Source of the DNA: Aquilaria yunnanensis
Lineage: Eukaryota > Streptophyta > Magnoliopsida > Malvales > Thymelaeaceae
DNA length: 64,000 nt
Assembly (NCBI GenBank): GCA_039654915.1
Contig: CM077593.1
Coordinates: 116,801,413 to 116,865,412, forward strand
Reading direction: 5' to 3'
Position numbers and translations under genes: made by a program. Of the stretch, positions 26,822 to 38,910 are shown piece after piece (position 1 is the stretch's first letter; every line of letters begins with the position of its first letter). The notes under the pieces are model-generated. The model had not been told where the DNA came from. It saw only the letters and a program-made list of their open reading frames with translations, and made no database searches.

Positions 26822-29311
26822 TTTCAAGTTGAATTAAGTTTAAAAAAATATATATATATTTAACTTTTGTAAAAAATATATTTTCTAAAAATGGAGATAA
26901 TTTTATCATTTATAAAAAGAAAAAAGAAAACATGGGCAATTTTACCATTAAAGTATACAGCGGAGAGTAATTTTACCACTAAAGTATTTTTCTAGAGAAA
27001 TTTGTTACTAACATTTTTCAAAATGGATATATTTGCCATTGCATTTAGTAACATATCAAGACATTTTGATAGAGTGATGACATGACAGTATTTTGTCAAC
27101 GTGGAGGCATAGGTGGAAGCGGTAAAAAGGGAAAATTATTGTATAGTCAGTCAAGTTGTATTTCTTTCCTATTTCTCACTTTAATCTTTATCTTTAACAC
27201 CAAAGCTACTATTTCTAACTTGTCTTTCTCAACCCGCTGGAAATGGGAGGCCAGAAAAGTGTATTGAAGAATTCTTTCACCACGATTTTCCTTGAATTCG
27301 CTCACACAACCACCACAGTTTTAGCTCTAACCGCAGCAACCCAAACACATAGATTTGCTCAACTTCGACGGCGGTAATTATTAGGTAATTGTTGCTTGCC
27401 GACCATAATTGCTAAGTAATTGCTGCTTGTCGTGTCTTGTGAGCAATCTGCCGCCATTGAACAATCTCCCACTTCAATCGCCCTTTATAGATGTTGTCAC
27501 TATCACCGGTGTTGAAACTTGATAACGAATACCTGTCAAACATACCCCATTTCAAAAATATTGATGGTAAAATATGCCATATATTGGTTGACATGGATGG
27601 CGAAATGTCCTACTTACCCCCACCTTAATGAAATTTTCTCTCTGATAGCAGAATATTCCCACCGTTAACTGTCATAGTGGTAAATATCATTTATTCTAAA
27701 ACATTGATGGCAAATAAGCCCATTTCAAAACCATTAGTGGCAAATTTCCTAGAAAAATATGTTAGTAGCAAAATTATTCTCTAGTCTACATTTTAATGGC
27801 ATTTAATGGCAAAATTGTCCCTTTTGCCATAAAAAAAAATATATAATGCGTCTCTTAATTAGGCTATTGTAATTAGGGTATTTACATCATATACTACATT
27901 CTTTATACATCTTCACTTAAATTTGTTGATCATACATATAGCCAAACTGATGGAGGTCAAATTTGAAACTACACTCATGTAAAATGGTGGATAAATATGT
28001 CTTAACAAACACATGATGAGTTAATAAAGATTCAACATTACCTACAAATAAAGAAAATGAATATAAGAATAATAATAATCAAGTATTAAAATTTTAATTT
28101 TAATTTAAACTTACCTGATAGAGATGATTCAAGAAAAATAACACACATACATAGAAACTAAAAAAAATTAGAAGCCTGCAAAAGAACATAAATATAACCT
28201 TATTAGTTTAAAAGTAGAGCATTAGCAAAATCATACAAAAGAAAAAAATTATACAGCATAAAATAAATAGGGGTGATAAATAAAGGATATGATATGGTGA
28301 TGGAGATAATTCCAAAATTCAAAGAGAGAAAGAGGAAAGGGGGGACAGTGTTACCTTTACGTAGAATATGTAGAATTTTTGTGGAGGTAAAATGTTCATA
28401 TATATATATATATGATAAATTAAAAAGGAAAGATATTAGTTTAAAAAATGCATTAAACATAATAGGACATAAGCGAGATATTTAAAAGATTTGTTGTGCA
28501 TGGAAGTCTAATGTTTTTGCATAATGTTTTTGTACATATATATGGTTTAAATATTAATATCCAAATTAGTGTAATATGCAACTAATACGTCATATACACT
28601 TTTATATTTCTTTAATACGGTAATTGATAATAAAATCGGTTCTACTTTTAGTTTTGGCTAGAAGTTATATTTTTTTGGCTAATATTTTTGTAAATATATG
28701 GTTATTATAAGATCAAGTTTTAAATTAGTTTGAATTGTCAACAGATGTTGAAAAATGAGGTAATAATGTAGTTAGGATGTGCTCTCTTAAATTTGGTAAA
28801 AACATAATTTATTAGGTTAAAGATCAATATTTTGGATTTATGGTCGAATATTGGTTAAATTAATTTGGTAAGTGTTAAACTAATATTAATTTCTCGGAAA
28901 AGGAATAAATTCTATTGATTATGGATTAAACGATCATTGATGTCAATTTGATTTCATTTTTCAAAATTTTTTTTTCCTCTAAAATCGCATTGTTTCCTTA
29001 ATTTTCAATGTTTTTCATTAATTCATTTTTGTTGCTAAAGTGCACGTTTACATGTGCGATAATTTCTCAATTGAAATCAGTAGAATATTTTAACTAAAAA
29101 AATTCATTTATTTTTCAATAACATATCTCCTATTTAATTGTCTCAATTTAAATTCAATAAATTAATACTTAAAATGTTTTAAAATTATTCCATATCTTGA
29201 TCTCAATTTATTATAATTGATTTTTACGTAAAAAAATTATTAGTATAGTAATGGTAAAATATATTTTCTAAAAGGTGGTAAAATTGGAGTAAATAGAGTA
29301 AAAATGTAGAC

Positions 29312-29370
29312 GAAATAAAGTTTACAAACCTGGCATTACAGCCATAAGTTATTTTGGGTATTAAAAAAAT
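29312..29370 (-). repeat. Degenerate second Helitron-like 3' end
   Basis: AAGTTTACAAACCTGGCATTACAG followed by a TATTAAAAAAATATATATTTAA tract resembles the 26792 terminus (AGTTTACATACCCGGTATTGTCACGGG with AAAAAAATATATATAT downstream), but the hairpin arms are eroded. Confidence 0.5.
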
Positions 29371-29814
29371 ATATATTTAAATGTTATATAGGTATTATTA
29401 AGCAAATGATTATAATGGATACAATAATTTAAGCAAGAATACTTGAGTTAACAACATTGACAATCATAAAATGCAAATGCCAGCAAACCTGGGGATAAAA
29501 AAATCCACGCACCACAAAAAAAAAAAAAAATGAGCATGCAAAGGGTAATGAACGAAAAAGTAAAATTCAATAAAACTCATTTTTTATTTGCGAGTCTAAC
29601 TCCAATAAAAACATAGACTAAACTAAAGAGAAACAAAAAAAAAAAAAAAATAGAGCAATTTTTCCTCAGGAGAAAATTCCCCCAAAATTTGGAATATATT
29701 AAAATAGAGTTTACTCAAATAAGCACTGCACAGTAGCTAGAAATTTACAAAGACAGGTAAAAGATAAAGAAAATGATGAAGCTCCAAGTAACCTTTTTTC
29801 GTCATGATACAAAG

Positions 29815-31850
29815 GCTTGCTTGAAGTTGCCATCATTGAGAGTAGTCCTAGTGGAGGTCCAGCTGGTAGCCTGAAAGTAACTTTTTTGGACAACAAAATC
29901 ATGTGAAAAAAACTCAATAAACAATTAATGGATCCATGATCCCTGGACTTACGTAGGAAAAACAACTGAAATGAATTAACTTTGGAAATTGGAATATAAT
30001 ATATTCAAGTGGGAAGGCCAATCTTTTCCATTATTCTAAACCCGTGAAGCAACGCTTTACGTAGCAAACAAATGATCTAGATGAATTGGTATCATACCAT
30101 CTCTGACAACATGCTAATCAGGTAGTGGCAGACCAGCCATTAGAAAGATTGAAACAAATGTAGCGAGAAGAATATAAATTGGCCCTCATTTCTGGAATCA
30201 GGCTCTGGCAAAACTTACCGTATGCAAATCTAGCATAGAATCAAAAAAAGAAAAATTGAATCTTATAGAGATCAGAGATTCAGTGTTTACCATATATACC
30301 ACTGAACCAATTCCATAATCCAATCTATATAGTGAGACTCTGCAATTTCTAAAGTAGCAGCTGATAATCATATTATTTAGTGTTGTAGCCTAAATTAAAA
30401 AAATTTGCATAAACAGAATCAACTAACAAAGAAAAGCCAATAGACAATCAATAAGCATATTATGATTCATCAATTATATGTTAAAACATTTAAAAGATAT
30501 TAATGTCAGAAGACATTATATGTGATCACTTACATTATCGTCCAAGCTCCTTCCACAAATGAAGAATGACTGTCAAAAATTATAATTTTACTAAAATCAT
30601 AAATAAAAGAAAATCAGTCAAATGAACTGAAAGTAGGAAACAAAATTATTGGCCAAGAATGTACAAAGACTAAAACATGATGCAATTGATGTTTCACTTT
30701 TGAACCAAACACACCTCTGCTTCATCATTTTCTTCATCTCTTCTTATTTGATGTTTTTCTCATTGATCATTTGACCTTGGTTCTTCATATAATTCAAACT
30801 CTAGGGCTGCAGGCAGTTTTTTCTTTTCACTTTGTAGCAAGTTGGATTAAAAAATAAAAGGAAGAAAGTGTAGAAACAAACTTAGGCAATTAAACATCCA
30901 GATTGATCATAAGCAATTAATCAAACTCAGGCAATTAAACTCAGGCTTGATGGTGTACCTCAAGAAAGTTTTTTTGGTAGCATAAAAAATGAAAAATAAG
31001 AAAACACTAGTCATATTTAAAGTGGAAAAAAAAAAAGAAACTCTTGTTATAAAAAGTGAAAAAAAAATCTAATGACTAAAAAACTCGTCAACAAAAGATG
31101 AAGTGACAAAACCTAGAAGAAGAAAAAGGAAACCGACATAAATTCAAGGACCTATGATACACAACCGGCTAACAAACAGCCAACACAATCAGACAACATA
31201 TAACAATGGGCCAACAATCCAACTATGCTAGATATGCAGGTCTAACATGACAAGGAAACAAAAAAAAAAAAAACAATATCCTAGGAAAAATGGAAATAAT
31301 GGCTCTACAATACACAAGAAGGTCATGCATACTCGATGTTCCACTCAAAATCGATGACAGCATGGTCAACGTAAACTACGACAAGAACATACACCAACTG
31401 ACATCAACAAATTAAGACTGAAAAGCTGATAAAGCTTACTGGAGTGTTGCTTGCAACCTTGGAGCTGGAGTTTAAGCAACAGTTGCAACTTTCATCAGCA
31501 ACAACAATGTAGTTGAAGTCTTTGTCTGATCTTGAGTAGCATCTGCAAACACATTACGTCAAAATATAAAGGGAATAAGGCAGCAGAATTTTTTCCTAAA
31601 AGATCCAATTAGATGTCCTTCACAATTGCCTTAATAATCAAATAAACATTGTGAAGAGAACAGCTACAAAGCTAAAGAAAATTGTGATCTGAATTACGCC
31701 GACTAAAGAAGGAAAACAATGAGACTATTTAAAGGAAATGTCACTTTCAAAGGTTATGCGCATAAGGCAAAACATTTTGTGACACACCAACCAAATAGGG
31801 AGTCTGAGAATAAGACCACGGGTGACTGTGAGGCTGAAAACGTTTAACTG
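29815..31850 (-). pseudogene. Exon-like blocks captured in the Helitron
   Basis: On the minus strand, short coding-like blocks are bounded by acceptor and donor signals: 31788-31850 (donor GTGTGT), 31440-31542 (CAG before, GTAAGC after; residues include SRSDKDFNYIVVADE), 30715-30806 (residues LEFELYEEP and RRDEENDEAE, one in-frame TGA), a block ending at 30534 (residues FICGRSLDDN, donor GTAAGT), and about 29820-29870 (residues LPAGPPLGLLSMM). Their order and orientation suggest introns and exons of one host gene, or of several, carried along. I do not recognise the gene. The reading frames across junctions were not all reconciled. Confidence 0.4.
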
Positions 31851-33593
31851 CTGCAACTGAAATAACATAAAAAAATTAAGAACACTAAGGAAAAAGAACT
31901 TCAACAATAGGATGGCAAAAACAAAATAGACTACAAAGGATAAATTAAAGGTGGATGATCTAGTTTTTACTGAAGGACATAATCATGTTTGGTCAGTTCA
32001 TATTTCACTTAACTAAGACTAATTTTCGCTGATACGACCATTGCAGGGGTTACCTATCTTAGAAAGCTCCTTTTTCTAAACTTAAAATAAAGTTCTCAGT
32101 TAGTAGCATATAAAATCCATGAATATCAGTGAGTCTACGACCTATAATATAAAATCCCAAGCCAAACAAATCTGATCAGCAACAATAATCTCACAACAGC
32201 CGGTTGACAATAGGAATTATTGCAAGAAGAAAACCCAAAAAAAAAAATCATAATAGTTTGAAGCTTGGATAATCAAAGCACTGCCCAGCAGATTCCCATA
32301 TACTAATTTACCCTGGTGCTCTGGCTACTAATTTACAAACCAAAGCAAATTGGTTTGATTCTTACCTCACACTGACACCAAAAACACCTCAATCCAATCA
32401 TATTTTAAAATGGAATAACTAAAATTCTGAATGCTTTCTTGCGACAAGTTCTAATGGTTTCGTTTAACACTTTCCAAGCTTGATAATCCACTCCATGTGA
32501 ATCAAGACTCTATGGATCAAGATTTAAAATCACAAGCATTAATATGAAAGATAAAGGTAGAAAAAGACTCAAAATAATAACAGAAAACTTAGAAATGGAC
32601 AAAATCAATTCAGAGTTCTACAACTGATCAGAAACTAAAATGGTGAGTTCATTGCTGACACCGATGCCATCGCCAATTGCTTATCCTAGAGACAATGGAG
32701 AAGACCGGAGGTTTAAGTCTTGAAAGGTGTAGATCGCCGTTGCCAATTGTTGACTTCGACGCCATTACCAATCATGGCCAACTTCATAGATCTTCCATGC
32801 AACATAAAAACTAAGAATAAAAAAAAAATAATAAAAATTTTTGCACCCAAAAATAATTGTCTTCCTTCATGTTCTCATCCACGACACTAACATTTTCTCA
32901 CCTAAAAATAATCAAGAAGATAAAGAAAAAAAATCCTTGAGAGAAAAATCTCAACACAGTTAAGAGCGGTTTTACATGTAAGCATAGTTGTCCAAGCAGG
33001 AAATGTAAAATGTAAAATTTAGATGGGTCAAGTAGAAACACAAGGGTTTAGATTGAACCTGTCGAAGGAGCCATCGATGAACATAAAAAGCCCAGAGCCA
33101 CAAACCGATCGCCATCAGATATTAGATGAAACAATGAAGCAGCCTCTGATTGATATGAGAAGTACTAAAACCAAAAATCCTCCCAAACTTATGGCTATTC
33201 CTACAACACAATTAACATTCTATTAAACAAATTGACAAAACGGAATGACAACATTTGAGATCGGAAAGATAAAAATCTAAGCTTCAAAGACCAATGCAAG
33301 GTTGTGCTCGCGGCAAGTGAGAGTTTTGGGGGGGGGGGGGGGGGCCCGCAACTGATGAGTAGCGTATGAGGATCACGACGACTGGAGTAGCGAGGGGAGA
33401 GAGATGATGCAACAATGGCGGGCAGCAGTAGTGACTGTAAATGGTTGGCAGGCGGTGATTGTGAACAACAGGAAGAAGGAGATCGTGAATGGCTTATGTT
33501 TGGGGTAGAGCGTTGGCGTGAGTTCGTGAAATGAGTTAATTTGGGGATTAGGGATCGTAGTTCAGAAAATAAGTTAAGGAAAATAGTATATAA

Positions 33594-34453
33594 GAGCATC
33601 TCCAACAGCTTCCCCAAAATTTCTATAAGATGGGGAAGCAAAAAGTAAAATCTCTATAATTTTTTTGCTCAAACTCCAACAGCTTCTCTATTTTGTAGAA
33701 TTTTGTATTTATTACATAGCAATTAAATATTATGGATTTAAAACAAATTTAAATTAATGACTAGATTAATTATTGTATAATTAAATATTATTAAAAATGT
33801 AAAAAAATTACTCCTTCCGTTTTACAAAGGATGACTCTTTTACTTTTTTTACTAAAATTTGACTTAAATATATTTATATTAATTTATATTTTAAAAAATT
33901 TTAAAAATTATATTTATAAAATAAAGTCTTTAGGTTCAATTTTCATAAAAAAAATAATAATTCTATAAAAAATTTTGAAAAAAAATATGAAAAAATTGTT
34001 GATAATTAAATATTGTGCAAAATATAAAAATTGACTACCTTTGTTTCACAAAAAATGACTATTTTAACTTTTTTAACTAAAATCTGACTTAAAAATATTC
34101 ATATTAATTTGTACTATAATTTTTTTTAAAAAAATAAATTTATAAAATATAGACTTTAAGATATCATTTTCATATAAAAAAATTATATTTCTATAAAAAA
34201 TTTTGAAGAAAATAAAATTATGAATTAATTGTTGTGAATAATAAATGAAACAACCTTTACGAGAAAGAGATAATGTTATTTTTCATTCCCCAAAAATTTT
34301 TGGAGTTTCTGCAGAAATAGGGAATGAGATCTTCTCTTTCATCTCATTCCCCATTTTAGAGAATAGGATGGAGAAACTGTTGGAGTGAAAAATGGCTTCA
34401 TATTCCCTAAAATGGAGAAAAACTGCTAAATGGGGAAGCTCTTGTAGATGCTC
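33594..34453. mobile_element. Harbinger/Tourist-like MITE
   Basis: Left end GAGCATCTCCAACAGCTTCC; right end, read on the other strand, GAGCATCTACAAGAGCTTCC. It is flanked by TAA on both sides (33591-33593, 34454-34456), the 3-bp target duplication of the PIF/Harbinger group. The interior is AT-rich with internal repeats (GACTCTTTTACTTTTTTTACTAAAA-type and a diverged second copy near 34040-34110) and no open frame. It is nested in the candidate Helitron, so it inserted later. Confidence 0.85.
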
Positions 34454-34689
34454 TAAGGCAATTAGCCAAACTTGAATTAAAATTTATTCAAGAAATTAAA
34501 TGTCAAATTAGTATTCAAAAGCTTCCAAAATTAAAAAGGTCAAAATTGAAGGAATACAATTAAGGGTAGTTTTGGAATACGAGTGTAAATTTTTTTAAAA
34601 TTCTTACCTAAAATAATAAATTTGCCACATGTTATTTCTATATCACGTCTGTTAAGTGAAAAGACTTAAAACTCCTTACCTGTATCCTG

Positions 34690-34709
34690 CTTTATATATA
34701 TATAATAGA
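34690..34709 (-). repeat. Helitron 5' terminus
   Basis: On the minus strand the element begins TCTATTATATATATATAAAG directly after an A, typical of plant Helitron 5' ends. Confidence 0.55.
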
Positions 34710-34871
34710 TTGTACCTGTGACCCCCCAATATTTTATTATTATGCTGTTTTAGATCTTAACTTATATTTTTTGTATAACATGTCCCTAACCCATTATTTG
34801 TACCAATTACGACATTTCATTGATGGTAGTTGTTAATGTTGACAGAAAACGACACCATAGCACGCCAGCTT

Positions 34872-35042
34872 GCCACATCAACCTTATACCACATCAACCT
34901 AAATTTCATACCATATCAACATAATTTTCATACCATCTGAATTTCATATCACATGAACTTAAATTTAATACCATTTAACTTGAATCCAGTACCACCTAAC
35001 CTAAATATCATACTGTTTAGCCTGAATTACATACCGCATAAC
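34872..35042. repeat. Degenerate short tandem repeat
   Basis: About eight imperfect units of roughly 20-25 bp built on ATACCAYNTNAACYTRAATTTC (for example CATACCATATCAACATAATTTT, ATACCATCTGAATTTC, ATACCATTTAACTTGAAT). Confidence 0.65.
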
Positions 35043-35309
35043 ATGTAACCCATTGTTCAGGTCTATTATGATTTCCTTATTTTGTAAACTTTTGTTATAT
35101 TTCTAAACTTAGGTCCTTAACTGATCAAAAAATAAAAATTTGGGGATGAGCCTTGAAAAGGAGTATTGTACCACCCTATATTTTAGAACGAACCCATAAT
35201 AACTAAACATTTTGCCGAATAGGGAAACATGCCTAAGACTTGCGCATTTACCATAAGTAGACTTTTGTCTGGCGCATTTATGCGCCCGGCTTATACAAGT
35301 CTGATCCGT

Positions 35310-35450
35310 TTAAAATTGGATTGTCATATTCCTACAAGTTATATCACATTTATATTGTAACTGAATAAATGTGACACATTCAGTAATATAATTGATATCA
35401 TTGACAATATAGATTTTAGTTCGACATAAAATTTTGAGCGCGACGTGAAA
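35310..35450 (-). repeat. 3' flank of wax synthase copy 2 shared with copies 1 and 3
   Basis: Shares TTTAAAATTGG, TATCACATTTATATTGTAA, AATGTGACACATTCAGTA, ATATCATTGACAATATA and ATAAAATTTTGAG with 2235-2380. Confidence 0.8.
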
Positions 35451-35536
35451 AGGATCACGTAGAGCTTCTATGCATCAACCGGAAAGTTTGGTATTCCCGT
35501 TCCCAACCAAGTCCCAGTTGCCAGCTGCAGCCATCA

Positions 35537-36562
35537 TCACCGGGACTTGACGGAGCGGGCAACGTTCTTCACAAACTCCCCGACCGCCGCGTACTCAACA
35601 ACCGCCCTCTCGAAGATTCTGCACCGCAGAAACGGCGGGAAGAACAGCCAGAAGACGGTTGCCCACACGAACCCAATGGTCAATGGAGCCGGAGCGACAT
35701 CGTTTAACCTCCAGTTAGGGGACTCCAACGCCTTCTTCAACCCGATCTCCGCCGTCAGACAAACCCCGTGAAAGAGAAAGAAGCACGTGATCTCCCACGT
35801 GGGTCTCATGCACCCCAGGTAGAAGAAAAGCAGCTCGTGCATGACGCCGGAGACGACAAAAGTCACAAAAACAGCTGGGAGTGGAGCCCATTTCCGGCGG
35901 ACCACACGCGCCGCAGCGTCTCTAACGGGCACGTAAATGGTCGGATGGAGGATGCTGGTGACCATTAGGTTCCATCTTCGGCCCCAGAAATCTTGTAGAG
36001 ACGTGGAGAGGTATGGATTGTTGAACTGCGGTTCTAGCTCCACGTTCAGAACCGCCCGAGACAGAGCCGCCGCCATGGCGAGAAGGATCTCCATGCAGAA
36101 GTATATGTGGAAAGAGTAAAGCACCAAAAGGAATGTCGGATTTAGATGTTCGCTATAACCGTATACTTTTATCAACACCCCAAGAAGAAGCGTCTTCGTT
36201 GCGAAGTTTAGAGACGATTGGGGACCCTTGGATAGTTTTTGGGATTGTCGGATTTTGATGGGGAAGCAAGCGACGGCAATGAAGCGAGGGAGAGAGAGGG
36301 AGGGGGAGGAGAGGGGGCCTTTGCCGAAGGCGAAAAGCAGGAGCTTGAAATTGGCGAGCCAGGCAATGGAGAAGGCGGTAAAGCCGACGAAATGGACGGA
36401 GGAGAGATTTAGAGGGAGGAGGAGGAAGAGGAAGACGATGGGAAGCACAAAGATGAGCCTGGTGGTAGATGTAGACGTGGTCGTTCGGATGAGGTAACAG
36501 AAGCAGAGGGAGAGGAATACAGAGAGCCATACCTTGGCTAGATTGAAGATTTCTAGGGCCAT
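35537..36562 (-). CDS. Wax synthase-like MBOAT acyltransferase, copy 2
   Basis: Intronless, 341 codons, starting at the ATG of the MALEIF segment and colinear without gaps with copies 1 and 3. It keeps the SLQDFWGRRWN motif, the MHEL histidine and the run of hydrophobic helices expected of an ER membrane acyl-CoA:alcohol (or sterol) acyltransferase. Differences from copy 1 cluster in the middle helices (for example HIYFCMEILLAMAAAL where copy 1 has QIYFTLEIIMATPAVL) and near the C-terminus. Of copies 1 and 2 this one has the unbroken upstream region (36563-36930), so it is the likely reference for the ancestral promoter. No defects seen. Confidence 0.9.
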   Translation of the reverse strand: MALEIFNLAKVWLSVFLSLCFCYLIRTTTSTSTTRLIFVLPIVFLFLLLPLNLSSVHFVGFTAFSIAWLANFKLLLFAFGKGPLSSPSLSLPRFIAVACFPIKIRQSQKLSKGPQSSLNFATKTLLLGVLIKVYGYSEHLNPTFLLVLYSFHIYFCMEILLAMAAALSRAVLNVELEPQFNNPYLSTSLQDFWGRRWNLMVTSILHPTIYVPVRDAAARVVRRKWAPLPAVFVTFVVSGVMHELLFFYLGCMRPTWEITCFFLFHGVCLTAEIGLKKALESPNWRLNDVAPAPLTIGFVWATVFWLFFPPFLRCRIFERAVVEYAAVGEFVKNVARSVKSR

Positions 36563-36930
36563 TTTTCTTTTTCTGTTGCCGAAGATCAATCAGAGGAAGA
36601 AGTTGAATTATATAACGATTCCATGCTTCTATATAACACAACATCCAAAAGGCATGGAATTGACCGGCAGAGTAAACCCATAAATGAGTTAGGGGAGAAA
36701 TAAAAGTGGAAGGCAATATGCAGTAATTAAACGAAAAAGCAAATATCTAAAAGAATTTGCTGTTGCGTTCAGTGAAGGTGGCCCTGTGAGTATGAGGAAT
36801 TGTGGACAGAGAGGGTGGGCACAGTTTTGATCCATTTCCAGCAAATGCTCATCTACAAGAATTTCAAGTATGACGCTCACCTCAGTAAAAACCTTTGTTT
36901 CAGTCTCAGTGTAATGTTTTGGATACGAAA
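36563..36930 (-). promoter_or_regulatory. Uninterrupted upstream region of wax synthase copy 2
   Basis: The stretch matching both sides of the CACTA insertion at copy 1 (3903-4140 and 14100-14235) is contiguous here. It should hold the leader and promoter of copy 2; no specific element was resolved. Confidence 0.5.
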
Positions 36931-38114
36931 GCAGTTTCAAGGTCCCAAAATATTATATTCTTTTTCTCGACTCTTAAATTAAAGCCTTCCGAATCCGACA
37001 TACTACTGAACATATATATACACACACAGAATAAAAGAAAAATAAAGACATCCCGCACTGAAGGAACAATACTAGATTAATTAATTAGCTAGTTATAATT
37101 CATTGTATTTATTAGAGGGAAAAAAAAAAAAATTGATCTGAAGCTACTGTTACACGCCTCACGAGGGTCAGCTCTCCAGATCATTTTAATCACCAGTTGG
37201 GAACAACCAAGATCATCGTGAAAGACCCTTACCATTGTTCTTCAGATTTTCGCCGAACAAAAGAGCCTGCAGAAACCCTCATCAGGTTTTCCGTCATGAT
37301 TATATGAAATGAGATCATACTTTGAGCGCAATCTCTCATTCTCTGAGGCAGGGGTATATCGTCCTTTAATTTTAGATTTTTCATAGGGAAGTTCACTGCA
37401 AAATAACATCATCGATTAGTCAGGCTTCATTGGACCTATCTAGCTAAGATAGGTCATACAACTAATTTAATTTACCTTCACTTTAAAAAAATGATTGATT
37501 TGTTCCGGAAGTTGGGCTTTTCTCTTTGAAGAAGTAATTCCCGGTGAAGCAGTCGGTACCGCATTAATTCTTGCTGGGGCACGAGCCGTAGTTGTCACAG
37601 TTTCACCATCAAACTTGTTCAGTATATTAATTAAATATATCAAACTTGTTCAGTATATTAATTAAATATACAGTTTCACCATCAAACTTGTTCAGTATAT
37701 TAATTAAATATATCAAACTTGTTCAGTATACTAATTAAATATATCAAACTTGTTCAGTATATTAATTAAATATACAGTTTCACCATCAAACTTGTTCAGT
37801 ATATTAATTAAATATATCAAACTTGTTCAGTAAATGAATCCCTAACTAAACTGTTGGTCCGTCTAATGGGATGCTCAGTGAGATTCTATGAATCTCATGT
37901 TCTCAAATTCCACAGTGTTTAATTTCCAGACAAGGGAACGCACCAAGCATCTCAGTTATCTACTGCTGGATCCCCAAAGTCTCCAGTTCCCGTCTCTACT
38001 CAAGATGTTAATTGCTCTGATCAACTTACGGTGAACCAGTTGCTAATGATCACTGTGGTTCTTGTCGTTTCTTTTTTATGGGTGTGAGAGGGATTTGGTT
38101 TAAAAAAAAAAATC
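36931..38114. other. Intergenic sequence with possible exon relics
   Basis: Exon-like open stretches occur on the minus strand at about 37225-37400 and 37505-37640 and on the plus strand at about 37930-38090 (residues such as STAGSPKSPVPVST followed by a hydrophobic run). Junction frames do not reconcile into a gene. A tandem repeat lies in the middle. Confidence 0.35.
37605..37840. repeat. Short tandem repeat, about 32-bp unit
   Basis: About seven copies of a unit containing CAAACTTGTTCAGTATATTAA and TTAAATATA, some with an inserted CAGTTTCACCAT, making a higher-order pattern. Confidence 0.9.
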
Positions 38115-38305
38115 GGAGAAAGGTCAAAAAAAAAAAAAATCCTCTAACTTTTTAAACTTTTCCCTTTCAATCCTATAATTACATGCGTTTCTGTTTCAAT
38201 CCCATATGTTCTAAAACGTAAGCTCAATTAGTCCTATTTTGACAGGAAAGCTAATTTGGCACTTCATGGCCGTTTATTCCTGTCCATTAGATGCTTGTGG
38301 GGCTG
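38115..38305 (+). repeat. Left TIR of the 8-kb MULE
   Basis: Inverted match to 45935-46125; see the element entry for shared blocks. Confidence 0.85.
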
Positions 38306-38478
38306 TTTATTAGGCTAGTTGGCAAAAGTCTCTCATTTCTCTTTGACCATTTCGCCAAAGTGGCCCTTTTTCTCAACATAAATGCGGCAAAATTAAATGA
38401 AGGCAATAGAGTTAACTCGGGGGAGGTTTAGGTCTAGGAAAATATTTGAGGAGGGTGAGTGATTGGTGTAGACGGTGA

Positions 38479-38910
38479 ATGACGAAGTCATCAAGTTACA
38501 GCAATTCGAACGGTGACACTGAAGAAGTTTACAAATGCAAGTTGAAACCTTTGGTAGTAACAGCCTGGACGGAGGTGAATGCTAGTCGGAGATTTTGCTG
38601 GTGTTCAAGGTACTTGACAAAGTTGGACTGCAAATTCTTCAATTGGATTGATGACCCACTGCCCCCCACATATAACAAGGATAGTTTTGGCATACTTGAG
38701 GCTGAAGGAAGCTTATGCATAAAATGTTGAAGCAGTAGAAGTAGAAAGCAAATAAATCAAAAGCAGAGGCCATTTGAGCAAATACAAATATGAATGAGGT
38801 AAATGCAAGGGTGGGCATATTAGAGATAAAATTGGCTAGAATGAAGAACAAAATGATGATGTACAAGTTATTTGTGGTGATATTAGTTGTGATGCTGGTG
38901 TATGTAGTAA
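38479..38910 (+). pseudogene. GRF-type zinc-finger protein, probably broken
   Basis: The frame from the ATG at 38479 to a stop at 38728-38730 encodes 83 residues resembling plant GRF zinc-finger proteins: a serine-rich start, a VVTAWTEVNASRRF segment (family form: VVTSWTxxNPGRRF), a cysteine pair, then FFNWIDDPLPPTY. Shifted by one frame, 38830-38905 encodes a short helical stretch and a hydrophobic tail (KLFVVILVVMLVYVV), the coiled-coil plus C-terminal membrane anchor usual in this family. The stop and frame change suggest decay, although an unrecognised intron is possible. The canonical CxCG start of the finger reads CKLK. It lies just inside the left TIR of the MULE, a setting in which GRF-finger genes are often met. 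Confidence 0.65.

Larger units (their letters stand above)
26792..34709 (-). mobile_element. Candidate non-autonomous Helitron, 7.9 kb
   Basis: Read on the minus strand, the left end starts TCTATTATATATATATAAAG after an A, and the right end finishes with a small GC hairpin, eight bases, and CTAG before a T. That is the A|TC...CTAG|T layout expected of plant Helitrons, with no target-site duplication. No Rep/helicase frame is present. Several exon-like blocks with splice signals lie inside, on the element's own strand. A Harbinger MITE is nested near the 5' end. The call rests on termini recognised by eye; a second degenerate 3' end at about 29320 suggests that two related copies may be joined. 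Confidence 0.55.

Noticed and set aside
33201..33641. 146-codon minus-strand frame near the Helitron 5' end
   Set aside because: It crosses the MITE boundary at 33594 and a G homopolymer; serine/proline-rich without known motifs. It may be part of a captured leader but not a gene.
34710..35190. Possible inverted ends (GTACCTGTGACCCCCC against GGTACAATACTCC)
   Set aside because: Only patchy inverted similarity and no target duplication; not enough to call a transposon.
36931..38090. Possible multi-exon gene upstream of the MULE
   Set aside because: Exon-like stretches exist on both strands, but junction phases give stops and no family was recognised.
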